A stretch of 64,000 nucleotides of DNA from assembly GCA_963826795.1 (NCBI GenBank), contig CAWGYT010000004.1, positions 620,001 to 684,000 of the forward strand, written 5' to 3'. A program made the position numbers and the translations under genes. The stretch's first letter is position 1. Every line of letters starts with the position of its first letter. Positions 53,479 to 62,246 of the stretch are shown here, piece after piece. The notes below the pieces were generated by a model, which was not told where the DNA came from, searched no databases, and saw only the letters and a program-made list of their open reading frames with translations. Source of the DNA: CAWGYT01 sp963826795 (lineage in GTDB: Bacteria > Planctomycetota > Planctomycetia > Pirellulales > Pirellulaceae).

Positions 53479-53664
53479 GATGCCCACTCTCCCTGATCCA
53501 CCCCTGCCCACCCGGAGTTGCCCGCTGGCCCGTTGGGACACTCTGCTTCCGATGATACTGGTGAGATCATATGAGGGCAAACTAAAGTTGGCGGGTGAAA
53601 CCGAAAGGAGGGGGCGGGCGATGCCCTCGTGCTGTGTGACAGCTGAAAATTGGGGTCGGTGCGA

Positions 53665-53746
53665 CGGGAGGGCGAGGCATCTGCCGAGCCGTCAACGCAT
53701 TGGACGTCACTCCTTCAAGCGGCTCAGCGGGAGCTTCGCCCTCCCG
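53665..53746. repeat. dispersed inverted repeat (REGEAPAEP-type palindrome)
   Basis: Arms at 53665-53691 and 53720-53746, each 27 bases, match the copy at 1654-1723. The right arm read on the - strand gives REGEAPAEP. It lies in the gap 53479-53831 between a FG-GAP gene and the VKOR-DsbA gene, where no other gene is seen. Confidence 0.75.
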
Positions 53747-53831
53747 AAGCAACCCGAATTCGTCGCTGTAACGCAGCACTAGGCCATCGTAGCCCGAGCG
53801 CACGGAGTCGCCGCGTTTCGTGGCACGCGTT

Positions 53832-55217
53832 TCACCGCACGACGCCAGCGCGCGAGGAGCCTGCCGGCTGAGCTGGCGGCAACTGCGTGGTGGGCGCTGG
53901 AGCCTTGAGCTCGAACAGCCGAACGAGGACCTCTTCAAAGGTCGCCGTGTCGGTGACGACGCCGTGCAGAATCTTGCGGTCGGCCAGCAGCAATTTCGGC
54001 ATGCGAGGATTCCGGTCCTTCAGGTAGCCGTAGACCGTCACCGACTTGCGGATCGTCTCACGGATCCAGGGATCGGTTTCAAGGGCGGACTCAAACGCCT
54101 CGCCGGCGGTGGCCTTCGCCATCAGGTGGGCCGATTTGCCTGTGACGCGGCCCTGGCGTGCGAAGAGTTCTTCGTGGAATTCCGCAAACTTGCCGGGATT
54201 TCTCCGCCAAACGGCCAGCGCGACCCGAGCCAGCTCGCAGGCGTCCTGATGCAGTTCTTTGAGGCCACCTTCCGCCTCCGGCGCCGATGGATTGCAGGCT
54301 TTTTCCAGCGGGCAGGGAATGACCAACACGGCCAGCTGACCCGGGTAATGGGCTTGAACCTGCGCCAAGTCGTCATGCATCCGGCGACAGGCAGGGCAGG
54401 TGTAGTCGAAGTATTTGACGACGATGTGGGGAGCGTCGCGGTCGCCGATGACGGGAAATTCATCCACGTGAAACTGCAGCTCGCCCCCGAAGTAGGACAA
54501 GACACGGCCGGAACGGTTCGTCGCTGCGCCACTTGACGACGGGCCTGGATCGACCGTTTCGGCTGGCTTCGGTGTTCCGCCCGCGCCGCGCTCCGACTCG
54601 CCCAGGCCCGCGACCAACTGGCCGCCCAACTCGCCTTCTTCCGTGATTTCATGCGAGGCGGGTTGGGGGCCCCAGATCTGGCCGCCAATCAAGAGTGCCG
54701 TGGCCAGGAAGGCGGTGATCGATCCCACCTTGATGGTCGCCAGCGTCTCGGCCGGCTCGGCGGTGAACACTTGGCTGAGCACGTAGCCGAACGCGACGAG
54801 ACCGCACGCATGCAAGACGCCACAATACGGGCAAAACTGACGCTCGATCAACGCCTGGACGGCCAGGAACCAGAACGCGGCCGTGGCCAGCACGCCGGTG
54901 GCCATGAATGCCAATCGTCGCCTCCGCGGCGTGTTAAGACCCTGGATCCCCAGGACCAGCAGCGGCAGATAGACCAGCATGGCCCAGACACTGATCGGCA
55001 CCAGCATCCAGTTTGCCCAACGTCCTCCCAAGAGACTCCCACATCCCTCGTCGCCGCCGCAGCCGGCCAGGTCGGAGATCTTGCCGGTGAGTTTCAAAAT
55101 GGAGAGATAGCTGGCCAAGATCAACGCCAGCAGACAAACTGCGAGAAATAGGTACCGGCCCCAGGGAACGCGGTGGCGCGGAACGAGCACGGAGGGGTCG
55201 AGCGGGCTTGGGCACAT
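53832..55217 (-). CDS. vitamin K epoxide reductase-like domain fused to DsbA-like thioredoxin domain
   Basis: 461 residues from ATG 55217. Residues 20-180 hold four to five membrane helices of a bacterial VKOR: SDLAGCGGDEGCGSLLGGRW with the loop Cys residues, and the redox CPYC in ERQFCPYCGVLHACGLVAFG. A linker is followed by a thioredoxin/DsbA-like domain with CPAC in VVKYFDYTCPACRRMHDDLA and a cis-Pro loop region RNPRMPKLLLADRKILHG. VKOR passes electrons from the partner to quinone, so the fusion is a self-contained disulfide-forming system for exported proteins. It is divergent from the RegB-like gene. It may also support folding of the Cys-containing exported proteins nearby. Confidence 0.88.
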   Translation of the reverse strand: MCPSPLDPSVLVPRHRVPWGRYLFLAVCLLALILASYLSILKLTGKISDLAGCGGDEGCGSLLGGRWANWMLVPISVWAMLVYLPLLVLGIQGLNTPRRRRLAFMATGVLATAAFWFLAVQALIERQFCPYCGVLHACGLVAFGYVLSQVFTAEPAETLATIKVGSITAFLATALLIGGQIWGPQPASHEITEEGELGGQLVAGLGESERGAGGTPKPAETVDPGPSSSGAATNRSGRVLSYFGGELQFHVDEFPVIGDRDAPHIVVKYFDYTCPACRRMHDDLAQVQAHYPGQLAVLVIPCPLEKACNPSAPEAEGGLKELHQDACELARVALAVWRRNPGKFAEFHEELFARQGRVTGKSAHLMAKATAGEAFESALETDPWIRETIRKSVTVYGYLKDRNPRMPKLLLADRKILHGVVTDTATFEEVLVRLFELKAPAPTTQLPPAQPAGSSRAGVVR

Positions 55218-55410
55218 AAACCCAGCATAGAAACGCGGCAATGGGAGAGCAAGTTGCGGGGCGATCGTTTCGGGCGAGGGCCCGCAGTCCCGTTGCGAAA
55301 GAACGCGGTTTGCCGCTCCGCACGCCCGCCCGCCCGCGCCGCAGGGCGCCTCGTTGCGGCAGTGCGGCCTCACACCCATGACGATCCACGAATCCGGAGG
55401 AGCCCAATTG

Positions 55411-56754
55411 ATGCGGAGGCCTGCGCTGGAGATCTCGCTGCCACTTCGCGAGGCGGAAGAAGTCCGTCACTTGGCCGCCAACGCCGCTTGGTTGTTGTTG
55501 GTCCGCTGGGTGGCGGTGGTCGGCCAGCTGTTGACGATCGCCGTGGCCCGCGGGGTATTCGGCGTGTCGCTGCGCCTACAGGCCTTGCTGGCGATCATCG
55601 GATTTACTTTTCTTTCCAACCTGGTCTTTGCGGCCTGGGTACGGCGACTTCACGCCGACGGATTGCCACCCCGAGTTCCCCACGAAGTCCGCCTCTCGTT
55701 GGCCTCGGTCATGGCCTTGGACTTGGTGTCGCTGACCGGACTCCTGTATTTCGCGGGCGGATCCGACAATCCGTTTTCCGTGTTCTATTTGGTGAACCTG
55801 ACCCTGTGCGGTGTGATTCTGTCGGCACGTTGGGGAGCCGGGCTGACCGTCTTGACCGTGGTCGGCCTGTTCCTGTTATCGTTCGGCCATGTCGAGTTGC
55901 CTGAGCTATCCCGCGAGCTCGATTGGCTGCCCCGCAGCCGCTTCGGCCAGCTGAATCTCGGCCAGCTGGGTTGGATCGTGGCGATGGCGACCTGCGGCTT
56001 GGTGATCGTGCACTTCGTGTCGCGGGTCACCCGGCAGCTCGAACTGACCGCGGCGGAATTGCGCCGCGTCGAGCGTGAACGGTCACGCAGCGACAAGCTG
56101 GAGGCCTTGGGGACGCTGGCCGGCGGTGCCGCGCACGAGCTGGCGACGCCGCTTTCCACGATCGCCCTCGTCTCGAAGGAACTCATCCGCCAACTGGAAC
56201 CGATCGACGTGCCCGCCGGTTTGCAGGAGGACTTGAGCCTGATTCGTACGGAGGTGGACCATTGCCAGACGATTTTGCAGCGCATGACGGGCCGTGCGGG
56301 ACGTTGGATGAACGAATCCCTGGCAGAAACCAATCTCCAGGAACTGGTCCGATTCACCCTGAGCGAACTCCAGCAGCCGCAGCGCGTGCGGGTGACGTTG
56401 CCCGAGAGCGCGAATCGCGTCGAACTACGAGTTCCGCAGGAGAGCCTCGCTCAGGCCCTCCGAGGTCTCCTGCAAAACAGCCTCGATGCGGTGGCTCCCG
56501 ACTCACCCGTCCAGTTGATGATCAGCTGGGATGAACGGCGAATTCAGCTCGTCGTCCAAGACGACGGCCCTGGGATGGCCCGCGAGGTCCTGGAGCGCGC
56601 GGGAGAGCCGTTCTTTACGACGAAGGAGCCCGGCCGCGGGATGGGCTTGGGCCTGTTCCTGACGCGGAGCGTTATCGAGCGTCTGGGAGGCCGGTTAACG
56701 TTAAGTTCCGAGGCGGGGCGGGGCGTCACGGCGGTCGTTGAACTGCCGCGCTGA
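55411..56754 (+). CDS. regB: RegB/PrrB-like redox sensor histidine kinase
   Basis: 447 residues. ATG 55411 is preferred since GGAGGAG (55396-55402) lies 8 bases before it. Six hydrophobic segments in the first 210 residues include GGSDNPFSVFYLVNLTLCG, the quinone-binding motif of the RegB family. The HisKA domain has phospho-acceptor His242 in GTLAGGAAHELATPLSTIAL, as in RegB. The ATPase domain follows: LRGLLQNSLDAVAPDSPVQL, VVQDDGPGMAREVLERAGEP and MGLGLFLTRSVIERLGGRL. It likely senses the quinone pool or oxygen. The partner regulator is 135 bases downstream. Confidence 0.88.
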   Translation: MRRPALEISLPLREAEEVRHLAANAAWLLLVRWVAVVGQLLTIAVARGVFGVSLRLQALLAIIGFTFLSNLVFAAWVRRLHADGLPPRVPHEVRLSLASVMALDLVSLTGLLYFAGGSDNPFSVFYLVNLTLCGVILSARWGAGLTVLTVVGLFLLSFGHVELPELSRELDWLPRSRFGQLNLGQLGWIVAMATCGLVIVHFVSRVTRQLELTAAELRRVERERSRSDKLEALGTLAGGAAHELATPLSTIALVSKELIRQLEPIDVPAGLQEDLSLIRTEVDHCQTILQRMTGRAGRWMNESLAETNLQELVRFTLSELQQPQRVRVTLPESANRVELRVPQESLAQALRGLLQNSLDAVAPDSPVQLMISWDERRIQLVVQDDGPGMAREVLERAGEPFFTTKEPGRGMGLGLFLTRSVIERLGGRLTLSSEAGRGVTAVVELPR

Positions 56755-56889
56755 CCTGTCCGTTCGCCTGCGGCTGTGCGACAATTAACCGCATCGAGGC
56801 CGCCTTCATAAGGTGATACGGTAAGTGAGTACGGAATCCATGGCAGAAAAGCTCAAGCGACCTCCGCGCGGGCGCAAGGCAAACCAAGC

Positions 56890-57480
56890 ATGCAGTCGAC
56901 GCTAGTGCGAGACACTCCGTCCGACTCGGTCACATCACGCCCCCAGGCCGTTTCCATCTTGCTGGCAGACGACAGCCAGCTGTTTCGCGAGCGACTGGCG
57001 CGTGCGTTTCGCGATCGAGGGTTTCGGGTGGAGACGGCCGGCGACTACGACGAGGCCATGCGAGCGGCTCGCCAAGCCCCACCGGATTTGGCCGTCGTCG
57101 ACTTGAGAATGCCGGGCAGATCCGGCTTGGAACTCGTCCGCAGTTTGCTTGAGCTGGATGGCGGGATTCGGGTTCTGATTTTGTCCGGGTTCGGCAGCAT
57201 CGCGACTGCCGTGGATGCCGTGAAGTTAGGGGCGGTCAACTTCCTGCCCAAGCCGGCGGATGCAGACGATATCTTGGCCGCGTTCGAAAGGTCGGAGGTT
57301 GAACTGCCCGTCAAAGTTGCCGTCGAAGCGGCCGAGGCCCCTTCGCTGGCTCGAGTGGAATGGGAACACATTCATCGCGTCTTGGCTGATTGTGACGGAA
57401 ATATTTCCGAAGCGGCCCGACGACTGGGGATTCACCGTAGGTCGCTGCAGCGGAAGCTGAGAAAGCGAGCGCCCGATTGA
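56890..57480 (+). CDS. regA: RegA/PrrA-like response regulator with Fis-type HTH
   Basis: 196 residues. The receiver domain begins at ILLADDSQLFRERLARAFRD, with phospho-acceptor Asp71 in LAVVDLRMPGRSGLELVRS and the signalling Thr/Ser-Lys region GFGSIATAVDAVKLGAVNFL followed by PKPAD. The C-terminal Fis-like helix-turn-helix (HRVLADCDGNISEAARRLGI, HRRSLQRKLRKR) is nearly the RegA family one. Pairing with RegB gives a redox control system. The ribosome site before ATG 56890 is weak; a 21-codon open frame at 56839 overlaps the start and is not considered a gene. Confidence 0.9.
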   Translation: MQSTLVRDTPSDSVTSRPQAVSILLADDSQLFRERLARAFRDRGFRVETAGDYDEAMRAARQAPPDLAVVDLRMPGRSGLELVRSLLELDGGIRVLILSGFGSIATAVDAVKLGAVNFLPKPADADDILAAFERSEVELPVKVAVEAAEAPSLARVEWEHIHRVLADCDGNISEAARRLGIHRRSLQRKLRKRAPD

Positions 57481-57496
57481 AGTCACCGAGGCACCC

Positions 57497-58472
57497 ATGT
57501 TGAATTTGATCTCGATGCCCAGCGGCTTGATGTCAGATCAACACGGGGCTGCCCCGACCAACGCGATGTTGGACTTGCTGTTTCCTGGCTGTGGCTTGCC
57601 CTGCCCGGAGCCGCCGTCGCTACTGACGCCGATCGGGCCGATGCGGGAGCGACCCGCGCCCGCGATTGACCCCGACCAGGCGTCGTTCCGTGAACGTCGC
57701 CTGACCGCGTTAGAGGAACGCTTCTATTTCGGCTGTCTCAGACGGCTGGAACGACGGCTCGCACGATCGCTCGCCGAAGTCGAAATCTCGCCTGGGAGCG
57801 CCGATCAGCGGCGGGAGCCGCCGGAATTGCGGGTGCTGCGCTGCCAGGTGACCCGGGTCCGACAGACGCTGATTGCGAGCTACTTCAAGCTGGCCGTCGC
57901 GGTGGCCCGGGCTTTCGCCAGTCGCCCCCAGGATATCGACGACCTGGTCGGGCAGGCGTGCGTCACGCTGATTCGGGCGGTGGACCTGTTTGATGTCGAT
58001 CGTGGCGTTCGATTCAGTACCTACGCGACGCGTGCCATTCGGACGGAATTAAGTCGTTTCATCATTCGACGCCGCAAGCGGGCCATGCGGTGCGTGGATC
58101 CCCGCCTGCTCTGGCGGCATCCCGATCGGCACGGGCGAGGCGGAAACGGGGCGGCTGGCATCCTGGCGATTCTCGAACCGATGCTGGAACGATTGGACCC
58201 GCGCGAGGCCTCGATTCTTCGATCCCGTTTTGGACTGAACGAAATCCCCGGCAACACGACACTCCAGGCCGTGGCCGACGGTCTGGGAATTTCTCGCGAG
58301 CGCGTCCGTCAGCTGGAAAGCGGAGGCGCTGCGCAAGCTTCGCCGCATGCTGGAGGAGTCGCCGTTGGCGGAGACGCTACTGGAACGCATCGACCGCAGC
58401 CCTGCGCTACCTCAAGGCGCCGTTCACCCCCCGGTCTCCACTCGCGATCGGCGTGCGCCCCTGGCGAAATGA
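57497..58472 (+). CDS. sigma-70 family RNA polymerase sigma factor (frameshifted near the 3' end)
   Basis: About 324 residues when repaired. ATG 57497 has GAGG 6 bases upstream, 16 bases after regA. Region 2 is clear: SYFKLAVAVARAFASRPQDI, DDLVGQACVTLIRAVDLFDV and DRGVRFSTYATRAIRTELSR. Region 4 follows: LDPREASILRSRFGLNEIPG, TLQAVADGLGISRERVRQLE. One extra A in the run at 58317-58319 breaks the frame after RQLE; the other frame continues with AEALRKLRRMLEE and stops at 58470-58472. Group 3/4-type promoter targets are unknown. Co-location with regBA suggests a regulatory operon. Confidence 0.87.
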
Positions 58473-58497
58473 GCGTCTTCTCGGGATCGCAAGTTCC

Positions 58498-58612
58498 CGG
58501 GAGGGCGAAGCTCACGCCGAGCCGCAGCGTCATCCGACGTCTTACCATCTCAGGGCGCCGGCCATCTCAGGGCGCCGGCCATCTCAGGCGCCGGCCATCT
58601 CAGGCGCCGGCC
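58498..58612. repeat. REGEAPAEP half-site followed by a 16-17 bp tandem repeat
   Basis: A single left arm of the dispersed palindrome (58498-58524) is followed by about four tandem copies of ggcgccggccatctcag (58545-58612). The tandem array runs over the 3' end of the - strand gene that ends at 58584, so it supplies its last codons (PAPEMAGA). Confidence 0.65.
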
Positions 58613-60345
58613 TGCCTTCGGTTCCCACGGCGGCGGCGCCGCGAGCCCTGGCGACCGCGTTCCCGATCTCCCGCAACGTCTCGGCGGTGACGCGCAAGTG
58701 TCCCTCGGCGCCGGCGGGCGAAACCTTGATGGCCATCCCGAGTGGTGGACTCACGGGAAAGTCGGGGATCCCGATTGCCTGTCCTCCGGGGAGCATCGCC
58801 GCCAATTGCTGTCCGACTTTGGCGATGCCGCTGAGTTCGACGAACGCGACGCCTTGCGCCGGGAGGCAGCGCGTCGGCGACTTTGGCAACGTCGGCGTCG
58901 CGCGATAGTCCAGGCTGCTTCGAGCGGTAAAACTCAAGTGCGGCCTTCAATCGCTCGAGCGACGTGTAGGCCATCACGACGGCGTGCTCGCCGGCCGGCG
59001 CCGCGTAGACCGTCAGTTTGCCGCTCGCCCCGAACATCAGCTGCATCATCCCTTGCAGATCGGGGCCGCCTGGGGGTGCAAACTGCTTCAGGTCGGCGAA
59101 GTCCATCGAGACTTCCAGCGCTTCGGTCTCGCCCAGCACGATGCGCTGGCTTGTCGCGACAGGAATCCCAGCACTTGGAGCTTCTCGGGCCAACTCACGC
59201 ATTGCCGCGAGCGACTTCTCGTAATCGTCGAGAAATCGCCGGGAATCATCCACGGTCAGTATCAGGGAAGTATTGCCGTAGAGGCCCGTTCCAGGCTCCG
59301 CAAGTCTCAGCAGCATTCGCATCGACTGGACGCCACGCATCGCCCCCGTCGAAAGCTCGGCATACTTCTGTCCCTGTTCGGGCGTGAGCTTGAACTGGGG
59401 CTGGGATTGCATCATTTGAACGGAGAACTTCATCAAGTGCTCGGTCAGTCCTTCCGGGAAGGCGCCCCCCAGCGCCATCACAAAGGGGCCGGGCGGAAAG
59501 CCCGCGAGCAGATCCTGGTGAGCGGGTTGGGCGTTGGCAGCCCACTTCGCGCACGCGCCTCCCGGTGTGAATTGCACTCGCTTCACCAGGTCGACGTCCC
59601 GAGCGGAATCGATCCGCAGCGCGACTCCGAATTGCGCGACTTCGGTTTTCGCCGCCTCGAATAAGTCCAAGTACAAGTTGAGCGCGTCGGCCGCTTGTTC
59701 CCCTTGGGGTCCTCCCGCCTGTCGCAGTTGCGTCTGAGCCGCGCGAATTCCCGTCGCCATTTTCGGGAGCAGCTGTTGGACGCCGCGCGAGGTCACGACG
59801 ACGCTCGCCTGGTTGGCATCGAGCCACGACGCGAGCGACGCATCGGTTGCCAGGCTGGTGGTGGACGCGAGGAACTGTTCCAAGCTGTCCCGATCCGTCG
59901 CCCAAGCCAGCGCGGCATAGTCACCCTTGCGTCCGACGAGTCGTGGCGCGCCGGCCAGTTGGACTTCGACGACACCGGTCGCCGGTTCTTGCACCCCAAT
60001 CGCCGCGAAAAACGCCTCGAAATTGGCCACCGGCACGAGAACGACGCCCTGGACCTCCGGGTCCATGCGGGTGAGCACCAGCGCCAAGTCCCCTTGCGCG
60101 TCGAGTCCCTTTTCGAGGCCGGTCATTTTCTGGGCCAGGCCGAAAAGGCCGGGGCGGGGCGCTTGCACGAGCTTGGCCAAGTCGTCGACGCCACGGCTCA
60201 CGTCGGCCAAGTTCCGGACGACCGCGAAACCAAGGGCGTCGGACGGAATCGCGCTCAGGATCCCGTCCAGCGCGTGCGCTGGCGCGCCCACGAGTCCGAG
60301 CGAGACGCACAGGATTGACAACAATCGCCGCATTATGAGTCTCAT
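58584..60345 (-). CDS. secreted planctomycete protein of unknown function (frameshifted)
   Basis: About 586 residues when repaired. ATG 60345 has AGGAGG 7 bases upstream and a signal peptide (MRRLLSILCVSLGLVGAPAH). The mature part has a repeating alpha-beta character with DALGFAVVRNLADVSRGVDD, ALVLTRMDPEVQGVVLVPVA and VVTSRGVQQLLPKMATGIRA, resembling DUF3352-type proteins, but I cannot assign a family with confidence. After VADALPP the frame breaks at a CCC run near 58859-58862 with one extra base; the other frame gives AQGVAFVELSGIAKVGQQLA, MLPGGQAIGIPDFPVSPPLG and ends at 58584. It is likely periplasmic or surface-located. Confidence 0.75.
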
Positions 60346-60520
60346 CGCACGGCCTCCTGGAAACGGGTTTTGCTGGCTGGCGACGATCGATGTGACATCA
60401 ATGTGGCATCGCCTTGCCATCGACCTGAGCGACGTTCCTCCGAGTTGGAAGCGTCCGCCCCAGTCGACGACTCGATTATTACACCCTGGCTGCGCTGCGT
60501 CGAGCCAAGTGGGGCGATCG

Positions 60521-60602
60521 ATGGAGGGCGAAGTGACTGCTGAGGCCTGCGCGGGACGGCGGACCACGCCAGGGTGGCTCGGCAGACGCCTCGCCCTCCC
60601 GG
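60521..60602. repeat. dispersed inverted repeat (REGEAPAEP-type palindrome, diverged)
   Basis: Arms near 60521-60546 and 60576-60602 share the gagggcgaag and ctcgccctccc cores with the other copies but are more diverged. It lies in the gap 60346-60874, which has no recognised gene. That gap also contains a separate short hairpin ccccttggcaagggg at 60759-60773. Confidence 0.6.
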
Positions 60603-60874
60603 CGGACGTTCCCCATGACGAAGCCGTGACGTAAACCAGCCGTGACGCAACCCGAGATTGCTGCAGCCAGCCAAACCGATTGGCCTCACGCGGAATGGCT
60701 GCCCGATTTGAAGCGGCATTGGGTTCGGGGCCCTCGCGCGCGGCCGCCGCCGGACTCTCCCCTTGGCAAGGGGGGCCGAAAACGCGTTAATGTCGCAGTG
60801 GAAAGATTGGCCCTGATTCCAGTGGTCTCTGGCTCGTCCTCGGCTTCCCTTGGCGTTTCGGGAAACGCACCTCG

Positions 60875-61435
60875 ATGATTCGTATTGCCCGCGAAGAAGA
60901 CGCTCCGGACGTGCTCCGCATTTACACCCCGGCGGTGCGGGACCAGGTGACCTCGCTGGAAACGGTGGTTCCCACGCTGAAGGAAATGCAGGGGCGGATT
61001 CGGACGATCCTGGAAAGCTTTCCTTGGCTGGTCGACGACGACCAGGGAACGTTGCGTGGCTTCGCATATGCCTCGCCGTATCGATCTCGGCAAGCGTACC
61101 AGTGGTCGGTTGAAGTGTCGATCTACGTCGACAACGAGGCGCGTCGCCAGGGCCGCGGTCGAAAGTTGTATGAGCGGCTGTTCGAGATTCTCCGCCAACA
61201 GGGCTACTGCGCCGCCGTGGCGGGCATTGTGATGCCCAATGATGCAAGCCAGCGAATGCACGAGTCGATGGGATTCCAATCGTCGGGCGTCTTGCCTTCG
61301 GTGGGGTACAAGCAGGGCGCGTGGCGGGATGTCGGCTGGTGGATCATTCGCCTGATGCCCGTATCCACGATCCAGCCCGATCCGCCCATTCCCTTTCCCG
61401 AATGGCGCCTTCGGCAGGCCGACGAGTGGCTGTAG
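60875..61435 (+). CDS. GNAT N-acetyltransferase (phosphinothricin acetyltransferase-like)
   Basis: 186 residues. The GNAT fold is clear: MIRIAREEDAPDVLRIYTPA at the start, LRGFAYASPYRSRQAYQWSV and VEVSIYVDNEARRQGRGRKL for the strand and acetyl-CoA pyrophosphate loop (R/Q-x-x-G-x-G/A), then ASQRMHESMGFQSSGVLPSV and GYKQGAWRDVGWWI, which match PAT/BAR-type acetyltransferases. These acetylate amines such as methionine sulfoximine or related compounds; the substrate here is unknown. The stop is followed by recO 55 bases later. Confidence 0.88.
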   Translation: MIRIAREEDAPDVLRIYTPAVRDQVTSLETVVPTLKEMQGRIRTILESFPWLVDDDQGTLRGFAYASPYRSRQAYQWSVEVSIYVDNEARRQGRGRKLYERLFEILRQQGYCAAVAGIVMPNDASQRMHESMGFQSSGVLPSVGYKQGAWRDVGWWIIRLMPVSTIQPDPPIPFPEWRLRQADEWL

Positions 61436-61490
61436 TCCTTGCTGGCGCAAGCGCCGGTCCCCGCCGGCTCATTACAGAATCATCACCGCC

Positions 61491-62246
61491 ATGAGTTGTG
61501 AGAAAGCCGTCGCGATTGTCATTCGCCTGGTGGAATTCAGCGAATCCAGCTACGTGGCGACGCTGTTCACGGACGAGTTTGGCAAGCTGACGGGGCTCGC
61601 CAAAGGGGCTCGCCGAGCCAAAAGTGCGTTCGAGAACGCCCTTGACCTGCTGGCAGTATCTCGCGTAGTGTTCCTCCGCAGATCCTCCGATGCGATGGAC
61701 CTGCTGACGGAAGCCAAGTTGGAACGCCGGTTCCGGGCCGCGTCGCGCGACCTGAACCGGATGAACGCAGGTTTTTATGTGGCCGAGCTCCTGAATGCCT
61801 TAACGGACGAGCGCGATCCACAACCGGATCTGTTTCGTCGAGCTCGGGGGACGCTGGAGGCTCTGGATGATTCCGGAGACGTCGCCAGCGAAGTTCTGCG
61901 GTTTGAATTGGCAAGTTTGCGAATCCTGGGGCATTGGCCCGCGGTGGATCGCTGCGTGGAGTGCGGTCAGATCCTATCCGGCGGCACGCGTCACGCGTTT
62001 GGGTTGCTGGCGGGTGGGACCCTGTGCGTCCGCTGCAAGGTTGGACAGCGACACGTGATCAGTGTGAGTCCTGTGGCGGTGGAGACCCTGCGGGAATTTT
62101 CCGACGTAAAGAAAGGCAACCAGGGAGGCGCGGCGACAATACCCACGTCCGTCCGCGGTGAACTGCGAGGATTGATGAATCAACGGATGAGCCATCTGTT
62201 AGGTCGTCGGCCGAGGATGCACTCGTTCCTCGCGACGTTGCGTTGA
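61491..62246 (+). CDS. recO: DNA repair protein RecO
   Basis: 251 residues. The N-terminal OB fold is typical: AIVIRLVEFSESSYVATLFT, DEFGKLTGLAKGARRAKSAF. The C-terminal helical domain holds a zinc-type Cys set: CVECGQILSGGTRHAFGLLA, then LCVRC. RecO works with RecR to load RecA on single-stranded gaps. The stop overlaps the start of the next gene (TGATG, 62244-62248), which implies translational coupling with the TPR lipoprotein. Confidence 0.92.
   Translation: MSCEKAVAIVIRLVEFSESSYVATLFTDEFGKLTGLAKGARRAKSAFENALDLLAVSRVVFLRRSSDAMDLLTEAKLERRFRAASRDLNRMNAGFYVAELLNALTDERDPQPDLFRRARGTLEALDDSGDVASEVLRFELASLRILGHWPAVDRCVECGQILSGGTRHAFGLLAGGTLCVRCKVGQRHVISVSPVAVETLREFSDVKKGNQGGAATIPTSVRGELRGLMNQRMSHLLGRRPRMHSFLATLR

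Noticed and set aside
49351..53496. Long + strand frames opposite the two FG-GAP genes (about 423 and 377 codons)
   Set aside because: They are periodic shadows of Asp/Gly repeat codons; the - strand has the real motifs, starts and ribosome sites.
56839..56904. 21-codon open frame (MAEKLKRPPRG...) overlapping the regA start
   Set aside because: Too short, overlaps regA out of frame, and has no support beyond an ATG.
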